Below, piece by piece: positions 32,701 through 40,506 of a stretch of 64,000 nt of DNA. The DNA lies in assembly GCA_007258455.2 (NCBI GenBank), contig VDFB02254915.1:94663-158662 (forward strand). Direction: 5' to 3'. Both the position numbers and the translations under genes were made by a program. This stretch comes from Sequoia sempervirens (Eukaryota > Streptophyta > Pinopsida > Cupressales > Cupressaceae). Every line of letters starts with the position of its first letter. The first letter of the stretch is position 1. The notes under the pieces are model-generated. The model had not been told where the DNA came from and made no database searches. It saw only the letters and a program-made list of their open reading frames with translations.

Positions 32701-35257
32701 CTGCAACAAAAGAAAAATGAATTATATTTTAAAACAAGAAATATATGACACATAAATCCACAAATGGAAACATATCTCTTCAATCACAAATACATTTTAC
32801 ATGCAATCAAAATAAAACATACAAATATACAGGTTTTGACAGAAATTATTATTTGTAACATCAAGACAAAAAGAACTACAATGAAATTACAAGGATCAAA
32901 ATAGCTGTCACATGCCCGATTCCTTAGAAGAACAATTCATGTATGAAAGGATCTACATATTGGTGTGCCTTGCACACACACCCCATTTTGCCTTCACAAA
33001 ATAGGGGCCCCCTTTTTCTTCTTTGCTTGCGTCTTTCGACTTTCTGCCTTAGTTGCATTTTGCATTTTGGTTTTGGGTGTTTAGGTTTTTTGTTTTCTGT
33101 CAGATTGTCGAAGTTTGCTTTGCTGTCATGCCAGTATGGTTTTCCCCAAAACTCTAACTTTCCTTTGGTGGTATCAAAGTTGTTTTTCTCCCGATGCACA
33201 CTTTTTTTGGGGTTTTGGAGTTTCCTTTTTGTTGCATCCCAGTCCACCTATGGTTGGTGGCATAGTTTACATACTCTCCGATTACTCTCCGAGTAGCCGA
33301 GTAATCTCCAAAACATTTGCATGCCGAGTAATTTCTGCTTTTACTCGCGAGCAATATGCAGATGGATTTTCTCCTATCAAATTATTGAATAATCACCAGT
33401 AGCTCACAAAAAACCCACAAACTTGGCATGTTTGTGTGTGTATAAATATGTCTGTGTATATATGCATGCAAACTTGGCATGTTGTGTATGTTTATAGATA
33501 TGTATGTGTGCACAGTGTCATCCTGAGTATACACATACATAAATATCCACACACATTTTCCGAGTATTTGCCGAGTATTTTCCGAGTATTTACCGAATTT
33601 TTCCCAAGTCAAAATTTTTGGGCTTGCCGAGTACTCTCCGATTCTGAGTATGTAAACTATGGTTGGAGGCACACTTGAACCCAGCCTAGGCATCGAGTCT
33701 GGGCGACAAGTCCAAGTCTAGATCAAAAATCAGCTTGCCAAGTCCAAAGCAAGTCTGAGTCTTGTAACACTGGTTCGGATTGATGTAATAAGGGGGAGAT
33801 GTTGCAAATACATTACATCTATAGAATTAGGCTCGTAAATAAACACATTAGATATGTTACTGATTATATAAGTGTTGTTAATAATTAAATAAAAGTTAGA
33901 TGTTGTGCACAGAAATTTCCCATAAGGTAGTTTGGGTAGTTGATAAGAAGAGGCTTTTATAAAACTAGATGCATATAACATAAAAAATCATCCTGATTGA
34001 ATTGATCACATAATATTTCTACATATTGTGTGTTATATCTATGTGCATTTGTGGCTTAATAATTTCAATTTTATGCTCATGATTTCAATAGTGTAGACCA
34101 AGCTGCTGCAATTATGTCATTCTTTTCCCCCATTGTCAAATATCTCTCATTCTTGGGCTCAAGTATTGTGCTGCCTCCATGGTAAAGTGCTCTTCATTTT
34201 CTTATATCAAATATATATGCCCATGCAATCATCCAAGAGATTTAACACCAACATTATATGGGAGTATTTCTAACCACCAAGGGTGAGCCAAATTTAGGGT
34301 ACATCATTGTGCATGCTTATTGAAAGGTTCTTTGTAGATGTTTATCAGTTTATATATGATCTTGTGAATTCATGTGGATTGTTGTGGATTCCAATCGAAT
34401 TGATCTCCAAAACATTCCAGAAAGGAACCAGCAAAGAAAAAAGACTTATCCCTCGCTCTCTATTTATCCTATTGAGTTCATTGTTTGTGGTATTTCTCCG
34501 AGTTCCCAAGATGGGGCAATGCAGGGACATAGGGATGTGGTTTTAGGGATGGCAAAAAAGATGCTGAAATTTGGGGATGGCAGGGAACAGCTATTTAGAT
34601 AACAAACTAAAAGCAACTGTATATTTAAAAAAGTAAATGCAACATCCTGAATTTGCAATGAGAATCCTTCCTCTTTTAGTTTTTTAGGGGGATATAGCAT
34701 TTTTTCCTTAAAAAGTTGATTTTTTTTTATTTTTATGCGCCAAATGCAACAGGCTGTCCAGTTTTAGAAAACAGGAACATCCCCTCCAGGTCCCCATGGA
34801 ACCCTGATTTCTTGAGGATAGTTTTGATATATGTTGAATGGTTAATACTCCAGATTGTCATTCCTCAGGGTTTCCAAATGACTTCTTAGAGTCTTGCTAA
34901 AACCTAGATTTTTCAAAGTAAAATCTGAATATTACAGGAAAACTGGATCCAATAAATTTAGATTTTGCCTAGATGTTTGATGTGAGTATCTAGACCAAAT
35001 TTCAATATTATTCATTTATACCATTTGGCAAAGACAAAATGCTCTGAATTTAACACTTTTTCTGTAAGTATCTTGACCAAATTTCAATAATATTCAATTA
35101 TACCATTTGGTAAAGGAAAGAAGCTATGATTTTAACAGTTCTAATGATAATCTTATCAATGTGACTCTGTAAAGAAACAAAAAAATATCATACCTGCATG
35201 ATTATCTTGTGCAAAGGTGATGCCATGCGAAGGTCATATAAAGTAATGCTGCGGTCA
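18229..35257 (-). CDS. DCAF13: DCAF13 / SOF1 WD40-repeat protein, 3' half of gene (eight exons)
   Basis: Sof1-family WD40 protein. The family acts in the nucleolar small-subunit (U3) processome in 18S pre-rRNA processing, and as a substrate receptor for CUL4-DDB1 ubiquitin ligase. Exons, 5' to 3' on the minus strand: 35257-35194, 32700-32647, 32305-32220, 32119-32059, 31899-31835, 31244-31139, 18558-18470, 18391-18229. All introns are GT-AG and the phases agree. The joined 688 bases read through 228 codons to TAA, with WD blades followed by the Sof1-like tail. Family proteins are about 450 residues; the N-terminal half was not found and should lie right of 64000. Nothing looks broken, so I read it as a live gene with very long introns. 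Confidence 0.93.
18470..18558 (-). CDS. DCAF13: DCAF13 penultimate exon
   Basis: 89 bases encoding 'LLPRERKKHEYMESV' and 'RFKHLPEIKRID', the conserved start of the Sof1-like domain. Acceptor CTGCAG, donor GTATGG. It follows the exon at 31139-31244 across an intron of about 12.6 kb. Confidence 0.93.
18559..20913. other. Intronic sequence without recognised genes
   Basis: About 2.35 kb of AT-rich DNA. A segment at 18605-18675 (AAGAAACAATTCACGTAACATTCAAAAGGAATAAGAAATGAAAG) is repeated with changes at about 18750-18800, and 'GAAAGTCAGCAGGAGCTGTT' at 18679 recurs at about 18816. This is a small old duplication of about 140 bp. A similar doubling of AACCTGAAAACAAAAATAAA occurs at 20320 and 20402. 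No transposon ends seen. Confidence 0.5.
20914..20993 (-). repeat. TE-3 3' LTR, outer piece
   Basis: Matches the first 80 bp of the right LTR (TGTTAGTGTTTAGAT.AGAAAT.CAATAAGCAG...). It ends at GGGAA where TE-4 begins. Confidence 0.85.
20994..21638 (-). repeat. TE-4 3' LTR (left)
   Basis: 645 bp, TGTTAAATTTAG...GAAACATCAACA. It is followed by the purine-rich complement of CTCCCTCTCAGCTAGGGAG, the polypurine side of the element. Confidence 0.88.
21639..22105 (-). repeat. TE-4 3' untranslated hairpin-repeat tract
   Basis: Holds palindromic units of the GATATCACCTCAACATGATATC type (about 21755-21780 and neighbours). Tandem copies of 'CAAGGGATTTCACCTCGAACTT.TCTCACAGAGAAGAACTCATTAAA' lie at about 22005-22100. 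Related tracts lie at the same place in TE-3, TE-5 and TE-8. Confidence 0.75.
22106..26136 (-). pseudogene. TE-4 gag-pol polyprotein gene, broken
   Basis: ATG at 26136 ('MVNGLKIEDRLEGASNFTSW'), stop at 22106. In order: Copia Gag (26136 to about 25450); CCHC knuckle CFRCDKFGHFAKHC (25402-25361); protease 'WLIDNGASRH' (about 25237); GAG-pre-integrase 'WHRRLAHL' (about 24840); integrase (24635-24258, 'FIDDHSRKTW', 'RSDNGGEYTS', 'GVAERKNR'); RT (about 23640-22700) with YVDD codons at 23081-23070; and RNase H ('ALSTTEAEYIA', 'CDNQSCVKL', to about 22250). Frameshifts occur near 25884, 24650, 23430, 23300, 23020 and elsewhere. A stop (TAG) lies in frame between Gag and protease at about 25302. The product would have packaged and copied element RNA; this copy cannot. 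Confidence 0.88.
26223..26238 (-). promoter_or_regulatory. TE-4 primer-binding site
   Basis: TGGTATCAAAGAGGG on the minus strand, directly next to the 5' LTR. It matches the initiator-Met primer type with one change in the first 12 bases. Confidence 0.8.
26239..26768 (-). repeat. TE-4 5' LTR (right), truncated
   Basis: Matches the left LTR from TGTTAAATTTAG to CATCATAAAATCGCATAT, apart from a deletion of about 30 bp near 26335. It then breaks off about 115 bp short and continues as TE-3 LTR sequence. Confidence 0.85.
26769..26970 (-). repeat. TE-3 3' LTR, inner piece
   Basis: Matches 29909-30111 of the right LTR (GTGAATTGAAGAGAG... to AATAACA). The middle of this LTR, corresponding to about 29640-29908, is missing. 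Confidence 0.85.
26971..27904 (-). repeat. TE-3 3' hairpin-repeat tract (with a MITE inserted)
   Basis: On the plus strand: repeated 'CATCATGGAGTCTCTCAACATGACGTCCACCATGGCTACTCC' units (about 27476-27710), then four units of 'GGCTTTCACCTCATATTTCTCC.TCTCAGAGAAATATACA' (about 27727-27900). The units can fold as short hairpins. This is the same place and style as in TE-4, TE-5 and TE-8. Confidence 0.75.
27063..27463. mobile_element. MITE-1: 401-bp hAT-type miniature transposon
   Basis: Terminal inverted repeats CAGTGTTCCACGGGG (left) and CCCCGTGGAACACTA (right), with only the outermost base unmatched. The flanks are a perfect 8-bp duplication, GTGGAAAG (27055-27062 and 27464-27471). The 8-bp TSD and CA.TG ends fit the hAT superfamily. 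The inside is rich in GGGGAC/GTCCCC and has no gene; frames called here are repeat artefacts. It inserted into the TE-3 repeat tract. Relatives: about 16900-17276 and about 34495-34806. Confidence 0.85.
27905..29546 (-). pseudogene. TE-3 interior: captured, exon-like host sequence of unknown gene
   Basis: Three minus-strand stretches look like exons. Exon a, 29389-29028: acceptor TTGTTGCAG, about 120 open codons, Ser/Thr/Lys/Asp-rich. Exon b, about 28752-28572: 'KEADRCQCKLQMKSWKEELKQAEEQ' style, Glu/Lys/Gln-rich and probably coiled-coil, ending at a consensus GTAAGT donor. Exon c, 28336-28016: acceptor CTCTCTAAG, 'RRIEEQKLMRDCIRNSREEERD' style, charged. Intron-like AT-rich DNA separates them. 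None resembles retrotransposon proteins. I do not recognise the gene. Retained introns would mean capture from DNA or unspliced RNA. A newly arisen element ORF is the alternative. Confidence 0.5.
29547..29562 (-). promoter_or_regulatory. TE-3 primer-binding site
   Basis: TGGTATCAGAGCCAGG on the minus strand, directly at the LTR edge. It carries the full TGGTATCAGAGC initiator-Met primer site. Confidence 0.85.
29563..30111 (-). repeat. TE-3 5' LTR (right)
   Basis: 549 bp, TGTTAGTGTTTAG...CAATAACA. It includes a (TA)n run at about 29697-29723. The block 'ATACCCTGGGAGAACCCTCCTACTTGAGGGAGAAAAACCCAGC' is shared with the TE-4, TE-5 and TE-8 LTRs. Confidence 0.87.
29697..29723. repeat. (TA)n microsatellite in the TE-3 LTR
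   Basis: TA dinucleotide run of about 27 bp, present only in the right LTR; the matching part of the left LTR is deleted. Confidence 0.88.
30117..31138. other. DCAF13 intron sequence right of TE-3
   Basis: No gene seen. 30295-30390 has 'GGGGTAGCGGCCCTCAGCAAGGTCAATGGGTAGTACCCCT', resembling the GC-palindrome repeat at 16525-16640. The rest is ordinary AT-rich intron. Confidence 0.5.
31139..31244 (-). CDS. DCAF13: DCAF13 exon with the last WD repeat
   Basis: 106 bases. 'VFCVKFSCDATYVLSGSDD' and 'TNLRLWKAKASEQLG' form a complete WD blade ending in LRLW. The acceptor is TTGCAG; the donor GTGGGC opens the 12.6-kb intron. Confidence 0.94.
31835..31899 (-). CDS. DCAF13: DCAF13 exon
   Basis: 65 bases encoding 'VRIFPYNGGHSREIYHTKRM' and the start of the next blade. 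Acceptor TTTACAG, donor GTAGTT. The sequence is strongly conserved in the family. Confidence 0.94.
32059..32119 (-). CDS. DCAF13: DCAF13 exon
   Basis: 61 bases encoding 'MDIDYSPSGREFVTGSYDRT', a WD strand set. Acceptor TTGTAG, donor GTGAGT. Confidence 0.94.
32220..32305 (-). CDS. DCAF13: DCAF13 exon
   Basis: 86 bases encoding 'ANEDCNCYSYDIRRMN' and 'CVHQDHVSS', the usual Sof1/DCAF13 signature. Acceptor ATTGCAG, donor GTGAGT. Confidence 0.94.
32647..32700 (-). CDS. DCAF13: DCAF13 exon
   Basis: 54 bases, 18 codons, 'TRNNAIAWNPREPMNFTA'. Acceptor GTTGCAG, donor GTATGT, phase 0 on both sides. Confidence 0.93.
33261..33661. mobile_element. MITE-2: 401-bp inverted-repeat element
   Basis: Perfect 16-bp terminal inverted repeats, CATAGTTTACATACTC and GAGTATGTAAACTATG. 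The flanks are a near-perfect 8-bp duplication, GTTGGTGG (33253-33260) and GTTGGAGG (33662-33669), again fitting hAT. Inside are many CCGAGTA units, and CAAACTTGGCATGTT occurs twice (33418 and 33469). No coding. It is unrelated in sequence to MITE-1 although the same length. Confidence 0.82.
34495..34806. repeat. Decayed GGGGAC-type MITE relative
   Basis: The right end CAGGTCCCCATGGAACCCTGA resembles the MITE-1 end GTCCCCGTGGAACACTA. The left part has GATGGGGCAATGCAGGGACATAGGGATG and GGGGATGGCAGGGA. The left terminus (near GAGTTCCCAAGATGGGG) is eroded. No clear duplication. Confidence 0.45.
35194..35257 (-). CDS. DCAF13: DCAF13 exon, most upstream one in the window
   Basis: 64 bases encoding 'DRSITLYDLRMASPLHKIIM' and Q. 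Acceptor TGTGCCAG, donor GTATGA. The first base completes a codon (probably Ser) begun in an exon not found in the window, so the preceding intron is longer than 28.7 kb unless an exon was missed. Confidence 0.92.
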
Positions 35258-36370
35258 CTGGCACATCAAATCAAAGGTACAGTATGTCAACAATAAATTG
35301 GAAATATAGTATAATCAGTTAATTATGCAATCCTTGACTTCTAATAAAACCATGTAATACTAGAATTACAAGATGAAAGGAATAAACTTTTAAGAAAAAA
35401 AAGTAAAACCCATCCAGCTATTTTACATACTCAGTCAATAACCATCCTGTCATCCATTTTATAAAGTGCTATTTTCATTTGATTTTTTAAAAAATTTCCA
35501 AATGCAAAGAAAACAACGTATCTGAGATAGACACATAAAAATCTTGAGGACATGAAAGTAAAATAATGGAGTGTAAACGAAGTATAAGAACAAAGAATGT
35601 AACAGTAAAATCAAGTTCTAACTCAAATGATGTCTAATGAATTATGTCAATCCTAAGGCACCCTTTAAAACATTTTGGGACACTTTTTGTGCAAGAAAGT
35701 TGAGTTGAAATTTTTTTTAAATGGAAATAATGTCTATTACTATAATATGATAGAAAGAACCATTGATGAATTTGGATCCTTTAGATTGCTGCAACGGTGA
35801 GTATTCAGTGGTTCCCTGTCTTTTGAAATGGGAAGGAAACTCCATGAAAAATTGTTCATTTCTCCTCTAATATACAACATTTTGGGACACTTTTTGTGCA
35901 AGGAAGTTGAGTTGAAATTCAAAAAACATTTGGAAATAATGTATAATAGCATTACTATAATATGAAAGAAAGAACCATTAAGTATTCATTATTTCCCTGT
36001 CTTTTGAAATGGGACGGAAAATCCATAAGAAATTATTCATTTCTCCTCTAATATACACAATAGTACAAGTAATAATGCAAATATGTGAGTGTGAGAACAA
36101 CCCCATAAAGAACTCATAGAAAAAGACATGGCATTTCACCTTTCTCATATAGTAAAGTGTGATATATAGATTCTCCAAACAACAATATGAATTTGAGAAA
36201 CATTTCTGGATTTGACTATGTAAGCATTTTTTCATCAATGTTTTGGATCACACTCCATGATCTATCATCAAGATGTAGATAGCAAAAGAAGAACATTTCT
36301 CAAGATGATATCTTGGATTGTGGATATTTTATGTCATCAACAATATTAATGACACAAGGAGTATAGCCAA
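35258..36370. other. DCAF13 upstream intron: tandem duplication and plain AT-rich DNA
   Basis: No exon found. A 207-bp unit (35671-35877) starting CATTTTGGGACACTTTTTGTGC repeats at 35878 to about 36060 with small deletions. The rest shows nothing recognisable. Confidence 0.6.
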
Positions 36371-36375
36371 AAGAG

Positions 36376-36961
36376 TGTTGATGTAATTGCAGCTTCGGGC
36401 TTCATACTTCCTTATTTATATGTGATTATTCAACGTAAAGAGGCGCTTCACATGGCAACTTTGTAATTATCTTCTTGGCCGACCTTCCTTGTAAATTGTA
36501 TTTATTAAATTGAAATTATATTTTTATGATGGCCGACCTTGCATGAAAAGGTGCGACCTCTCTCCTTCAAGTTGTATAAATACAAGATCATTCCACTCCA
36601 TTTGGGCATCAATCAAGTTGGAGCATTTCTTCTCTTCCAAGTGCGAATTCTTCAAGGGTTGATCAATCAAGTGCAGATTGTGAATTCTCAAGAGCAGATA
36701 GCGAATTTCTTAAGGCAGATCTGAGTTACAAGGAAGTGTTGATTACTTGTTATCATTGCATTTTGTGAAGGTGCTGCATATCGACCTTGAGATTGGCCTC
36801 ATTGTAAAGAGACTTGTTGCCATTATTAATATATAATAGAGAGATATTTGTTGCTGGGTTTTTCCCCTCGAGAGTAGGGTTTTCCCAGGGTATTTTCTGT
36901 GTCTTTGTGTTGAATTTTTGAATTAATTTCTGTGCATTAAATCTGATCATAAAAACTAACA
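36376..36961 (+). repeat. TE-5 5' LTR
   Basis: TGTTGATGTAATTGCAGC...AAAACTAACA. It contains GTATAAATACAAG (36564-36577), a plausible TATA box for the element promoter. Confidence 0.9.
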
Positions 36962-36973
36962 TGCTATCAGAGC
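36962..36973 (+). promoter_or_regulatory. TE-5 primer-binding site
   Basis: TGCTATCAGAGC, one change from the initiator-Met primer site TGGTATCAGAGC, directly after the LTR. Confidence 0.85.
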
Positions 36974-37063
36974 GGGTTTGAAGAAGATCTTGATCAGATT
37001 GTTATTACAGCAATACTCTTTACTCTCTTTCTCATCATTGTTTACTTCTATCTCTTTGTCAAG

Positions 37064-37623
37064 ATGGTGATCGGTCTTAAACTAACAAGGATAGACTTGA
37101 GGGAGCATCTAATTTCACATCTTGGAGATTTAGAATTATGCTCACCTTGGAAGAAAGTGAATTGGTCGAGTTTGTGGAGAGCAAAGTCCCCGAACCTACT
37201 GATGAGGAAGAAAAGGTACAGTGGAAGAAGAAAGATATCAAGGCGAAGATGTTAGTTGATTCCATGATGGATCATATTGTTCCTATTGTTTCCAAGTTGA
37301 AGACAACAAGAGAGATGTTTAAAACTTTAGAGGAATTGTACGAAATCAACAACACAAGCCGGGCACTTGCATTAAAGCAACAACTTCATCATGTGAAGAT
37401 GGCGGAAGGAGAATTTGTCATCGCTTACTTCATGAAGATTTCCGAATTGAGAGATCAACTCTCTACTATCGGTCATTTTGTTGATGTCAAGGATTTGACC
37501 ATGCTTGCCCTTAATGGTCTTCCTTCATCTTGGGAGTCTTACATTCAAGGAATCAGTGCAAGATCAAAACTTTCCAAGTTTGATCATTTGAGGGCAGATT
37601 GTATTCAAGAAGAGTCTAAGTGA
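37064..37623 (+). pseudogene. TE-5 Gag
   Basis: From ATG 37064 the frame starts 'MVIGLK'. It shifts within the first 40 bases, so that 'RLEGASNFTSWRFRIM' continues in another frame. From 37138 a long open run holds 'VQWKKKDIKAKMLVDS', 'LKQQLHHVKMAEGEFVIAYF' and 'LNGLPSSWESYIQGI', closely matching Gag of TE-4 and TE-8. It ends at TGA 37621, before any zinc knuckle. Confidence 0.87.
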
Positions 37624-37920
37624 AGATTATTGTATTACAAAGCTAAGTGTTAAATCCTTGAAAGACCTCTTCAGCTACTGAGATCATAATTGCACAAGAC
37701 AGTCATCTGGATTTGACATTGGTAGCTCCGCAAACCTATTCAGAATAGTGTGACCTGGAATGAGGTCGAGGAGGACAATCCTGAATTCTCTACAGTACCA
37801 GAGGTGTGTGCTGGAAAACATTTATCTAAGGCAAGTGTTGCAGGCAATCTTGGACGAAGAAGTCACAAGGTTGATGCAAGTACTTGAAGATTCAGAGGGA
37901 GTCTACTGAACCTGAAGGAG
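37624..37920 (+). other. TE-5 non-retroviral insert between gag and RT
   Basis: About 300 bp with no element protein. 37834-37905 (GGCAATCTTGGACGAAGAAGTCA... to CAGAGGGAGTC) matches minus-strand 27995-27925 in TE-3, where it borders the captured region. One frame reads 'ILDEEVTRLMQVLEDSEG'. It stands where protease, integrase and RT should be. Confidence 0.6.
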
Positions 37921-38640
37921 ATGTTTAAGGAGGTTGCAACTAGTTCAAATCTGGTGGATCCTCTATATGTACAGTTGATTGGATCGTTGATGTATCGAGT
38001 CAATACCAAACCAGATATTTGCTATGTAGTGAGTGCACTTAGTCAGTTCATGTGTGAACCAAGGCAAACACATCTAGTTGCAGCAAAGCATATCCTGAGA
38101 TACTTGCGTGACATAGTTGGATATGGCTCGAGATATTCCTCAGGTGTGGATTTGGAGTTGCATGGTTATAATGATTTTGATTGGGCAGGTTGTGTTACTG
38201 ATCGGAAGAGTACCTCTAGATGTTTCAGTTTGGGGTTCGCGATGATTTCCTAGTGTAGCAGGAAGCAGTCTTCAGTGGCACTGAGTACAGCAGAGGCCGA
38301 ATACATTGCAACTTGTGTGGCAGCTCAAGAAGCAGTGTGGCTTCGGAAGCCCCTTGCAAGATTGTTTGGACAATCATTGGAGCCTACTATCATTCATTGT
38401 GATAATTAAAGTTGCATGAAGCTTTTTGTCAAACCAATGTTCCTTGACAGAACTAAACATGTTGAGATCAAATACCACTATACCAGAGATATGGTATTCA
38501 GTTGAGGTATATTAGCACTGATGAGCAAACGACAGACATTCTCACCAAGCCTCTCTCCAGGATAAAGTTTGTGTACTTTCGATATAAGCTTGGTATGGTG
38601 GAGAATACAGCCCTAACTAAGAAAGAGTCTCAGTATCAGT
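37921..38640 (+). pseudogene. TE-5 RT tail and RNase H
   Basis: 'IGSLMYRVNTKPDICYVVSALSQFM' and 'LVAAKHILRYLR' are the end of RT. 'DFDWAGCVTDRKSTS', 'ALSTAEAEYIA' and 'RTKHVEIKYHY' are RNase H. A stop at 38251 (TGG to TAG), another at about 38407 and a frameshift near 38500 break it. Confidence 0.87.
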
Positions 38641-39222
38641 AATCCTCTTTAATGAGTTCTTCTCTGTGAGAGAAGTTCGAGGTGAAATCCCTTGTTAATG
38701 CATTCTTCTCTACAAGAGAAGTTTGAGGTGAAAGCCCTTGTTTCCACCCTCTGGGAGAGCCATGATGTATGTCATGTGTGTGACTCCATGACAGCATCAC
38801 GAGAGAGAGTCCATGATGATTTTCTTGTACTCGTGTTTCACCCTCTGGGAGAGCCATGGTAAACGTCACGTTGAGGTGACAACATCATGTAAGTGATGAA
38901 CACTTGTACATACCATACATGAGTGTAGCCATTATGGTAGATATCACGATGAGGTAATATCTGATATCACTATGAGGTAAAATCTGATATCACGATGAAG
39001 TGATATCGTTTCTTTCCCACATATGGTTGTAGCCATTGTGGTAGATATCACAATGAGGTGATATCGTTTATTTTCCACATATGGTTGTAGCCATTGTGGT
39101 GGATATCACGATGAGGTGATATCGTTTCTTTTCCACATATGGTTGTAGCCATTGTGGTTGACATCACGATCAGGTGATGTGTCTTGTGCAGCAAGAAGTA
39201 TTCCTCCCTAGCTGAGAGGGAA
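38641..39222 (+). repeat. TE-5 3' hairpin-repeat tract
   Basis: Two units of 'TTCTTCTCT..GAGAGAAGTT.GAGGTGAAA.CCCTTGTT', then three to four tandem units of 'GATATCACGATGAGGTGATATCGTTTCTTTTCCACATATGGTTGTAGCCATTGTGGT' (about 38940-39180). GATATCAC.GATGAGGTGATATC is itself a palindrome. It ends in the polypurine side GCTGAGAGGGAA. Confidence 0.85.
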
Positions 39223-39809
39223 TGTTGATGTAATTGCAGCTTCGGGCTTCATACTTCCTTATTTATATGTGATTATTCAATGTAAAGAGGCGCTTCACAT
39301 GGCAACTTTGTAATTATCTTCTTGGCCGACCTTCCTTGTAAATTGTATTTATTAAATTGAAATTATATTTTTATGATGGTCGACCTTGCATGAAAAGGTG
39401 TGACCTCTCTCCTTCAAGTTGTATAAATACAAGATCATTCCACTCCATTTGGGCATCAATCAAGTTGGAGCATTTCTTCTCTTCCAAGTGCGAATTCTTC
39501 AAGGGCTGATCAATCAAGTGCAGATTGCGAATTATCAAGAGCAGATAGTGAATTTCTTAAGGGCAGATCTGAGTTACAAGGAAGTGTTGATTACTTGTTA
39601 TCATTGCATCTTGTGAAGGTGCTGCATATCAACCTTGAGATTGGCCTCATTGTAAAGAGACTTGTTGCCATTATTAATATATAATAGAGAGATATTTGTT
39701 GCTGGGTTTTTCCCCTCAAGAGGAGGGTTTTCCCAGGGTATTTGCTGTGTCTTTGTGTTGAATTTTTTAATTAATTTCTGTGCATTAAATCTGATCATAA
39801 AAACTAACA
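39223..39809 (+). repeat. TE-5 3' LTR
   Basis: Near-identical to 36376-36961, followed directly by the target duplication AAGAG. Confidence 0.9.
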
Positions 39810-39814
39810 AAGAG

Positions 39815-40035
39815 AACTCCCCAGCTACATTACAATCTTGAGATTCTTAACAATCAATAGGCTGAGTTACTTAAGAAAACCCCCATATACAAGTTTGGCT
39901 CATTCCTAGTCATGTACCCTATGGATCCAAGCTGGGTCCTGCAAAATGAACAAATATTTATTCGTGTCACTTTTTAGCAAACTCAGGCGAAGTTGACTTC
40001 ATTCTACAATACTCACAAAGAACCAAGGCAAACAT
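39815..40035. other. Short stretch between TE-5 and TE-6
   Basis: It continues the sequence interrupted by TE-5 at 36375. Nothing recognisable. Confidence 0.4.
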
Positions 40036-40468
40036 TGTTGGAATTTGACATTTTTTTCCTTTTTACCAAAAGATTGGCAATTCAACCTAGAAATATGAGC
40101 CCTAACCCCAAAAGTGACATCTAAAGACTTTAAAACACTAAAACAAGTTCATTTTACCTCATTTTGAAAGCAAACAACACAAACTAAATACACGTTAACT
40201 TTCGTTCTTGCTTGTCATTACACAAATAGAGTTGAAGCTTGATTATCAAAGGTTCCAAAGCAATTAAATTGTGATTCTTACATGTGTGTAAGAGCCCATT
40301 CATACCAAAGAGATCATAAAGGGGGGATTTTGGATTTGAGGTAAGTTTATTTGGTTTTTTTCTTCATTTTTCTTTGCAAACAAATTATCTTGTTTTATTT
40401 TCATTCTTCATATGCATGTATGTAGGTATGTATATATCTACATACATATATATATACATACATGTATG

Positions 40469-40506
<38 letters not shown>

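Larger units (their letters stand above)
32701..35193 (-). other. DCAF13 intron of about 2.5 kb with MITEs
   Basis: Between the exons at 35194 and 32700. It contains MITE-2 (33261-33661) and a decayed GGGGAC-type MITE (about 34495-34806). Frames here are shadows. Confidence 0.85.
36376..39809 (+). mobile_element. TE-5: internally deleted Copia element with perfect TSD
   Basis: LTRs 36376-36961 (586 bp) and 39223-39809 (587 bp), flanked by AAGAG on both sides (36371-36375, 39810-39814). Primer site TGCTATCAGAGC at 36962, purine-rich GCTGAGAGGGAA before the 3' LTR. The LTRs differ at about 14 sites by eye (about 2.4%), so insertion was fairly recent. The interior keeps gag and the RT tail/RNase H; protease, integrase and most of RT are missing. 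Same family as TE-4 and TE-8, opposite orientation. Confidence 0.92.

Noticed and set aside
32924..33402. Frames on both strands of about 100 codons in a DCAF13 intron
   Set aside because: They overlap each other and run into MITE-2; no recognisable protein.
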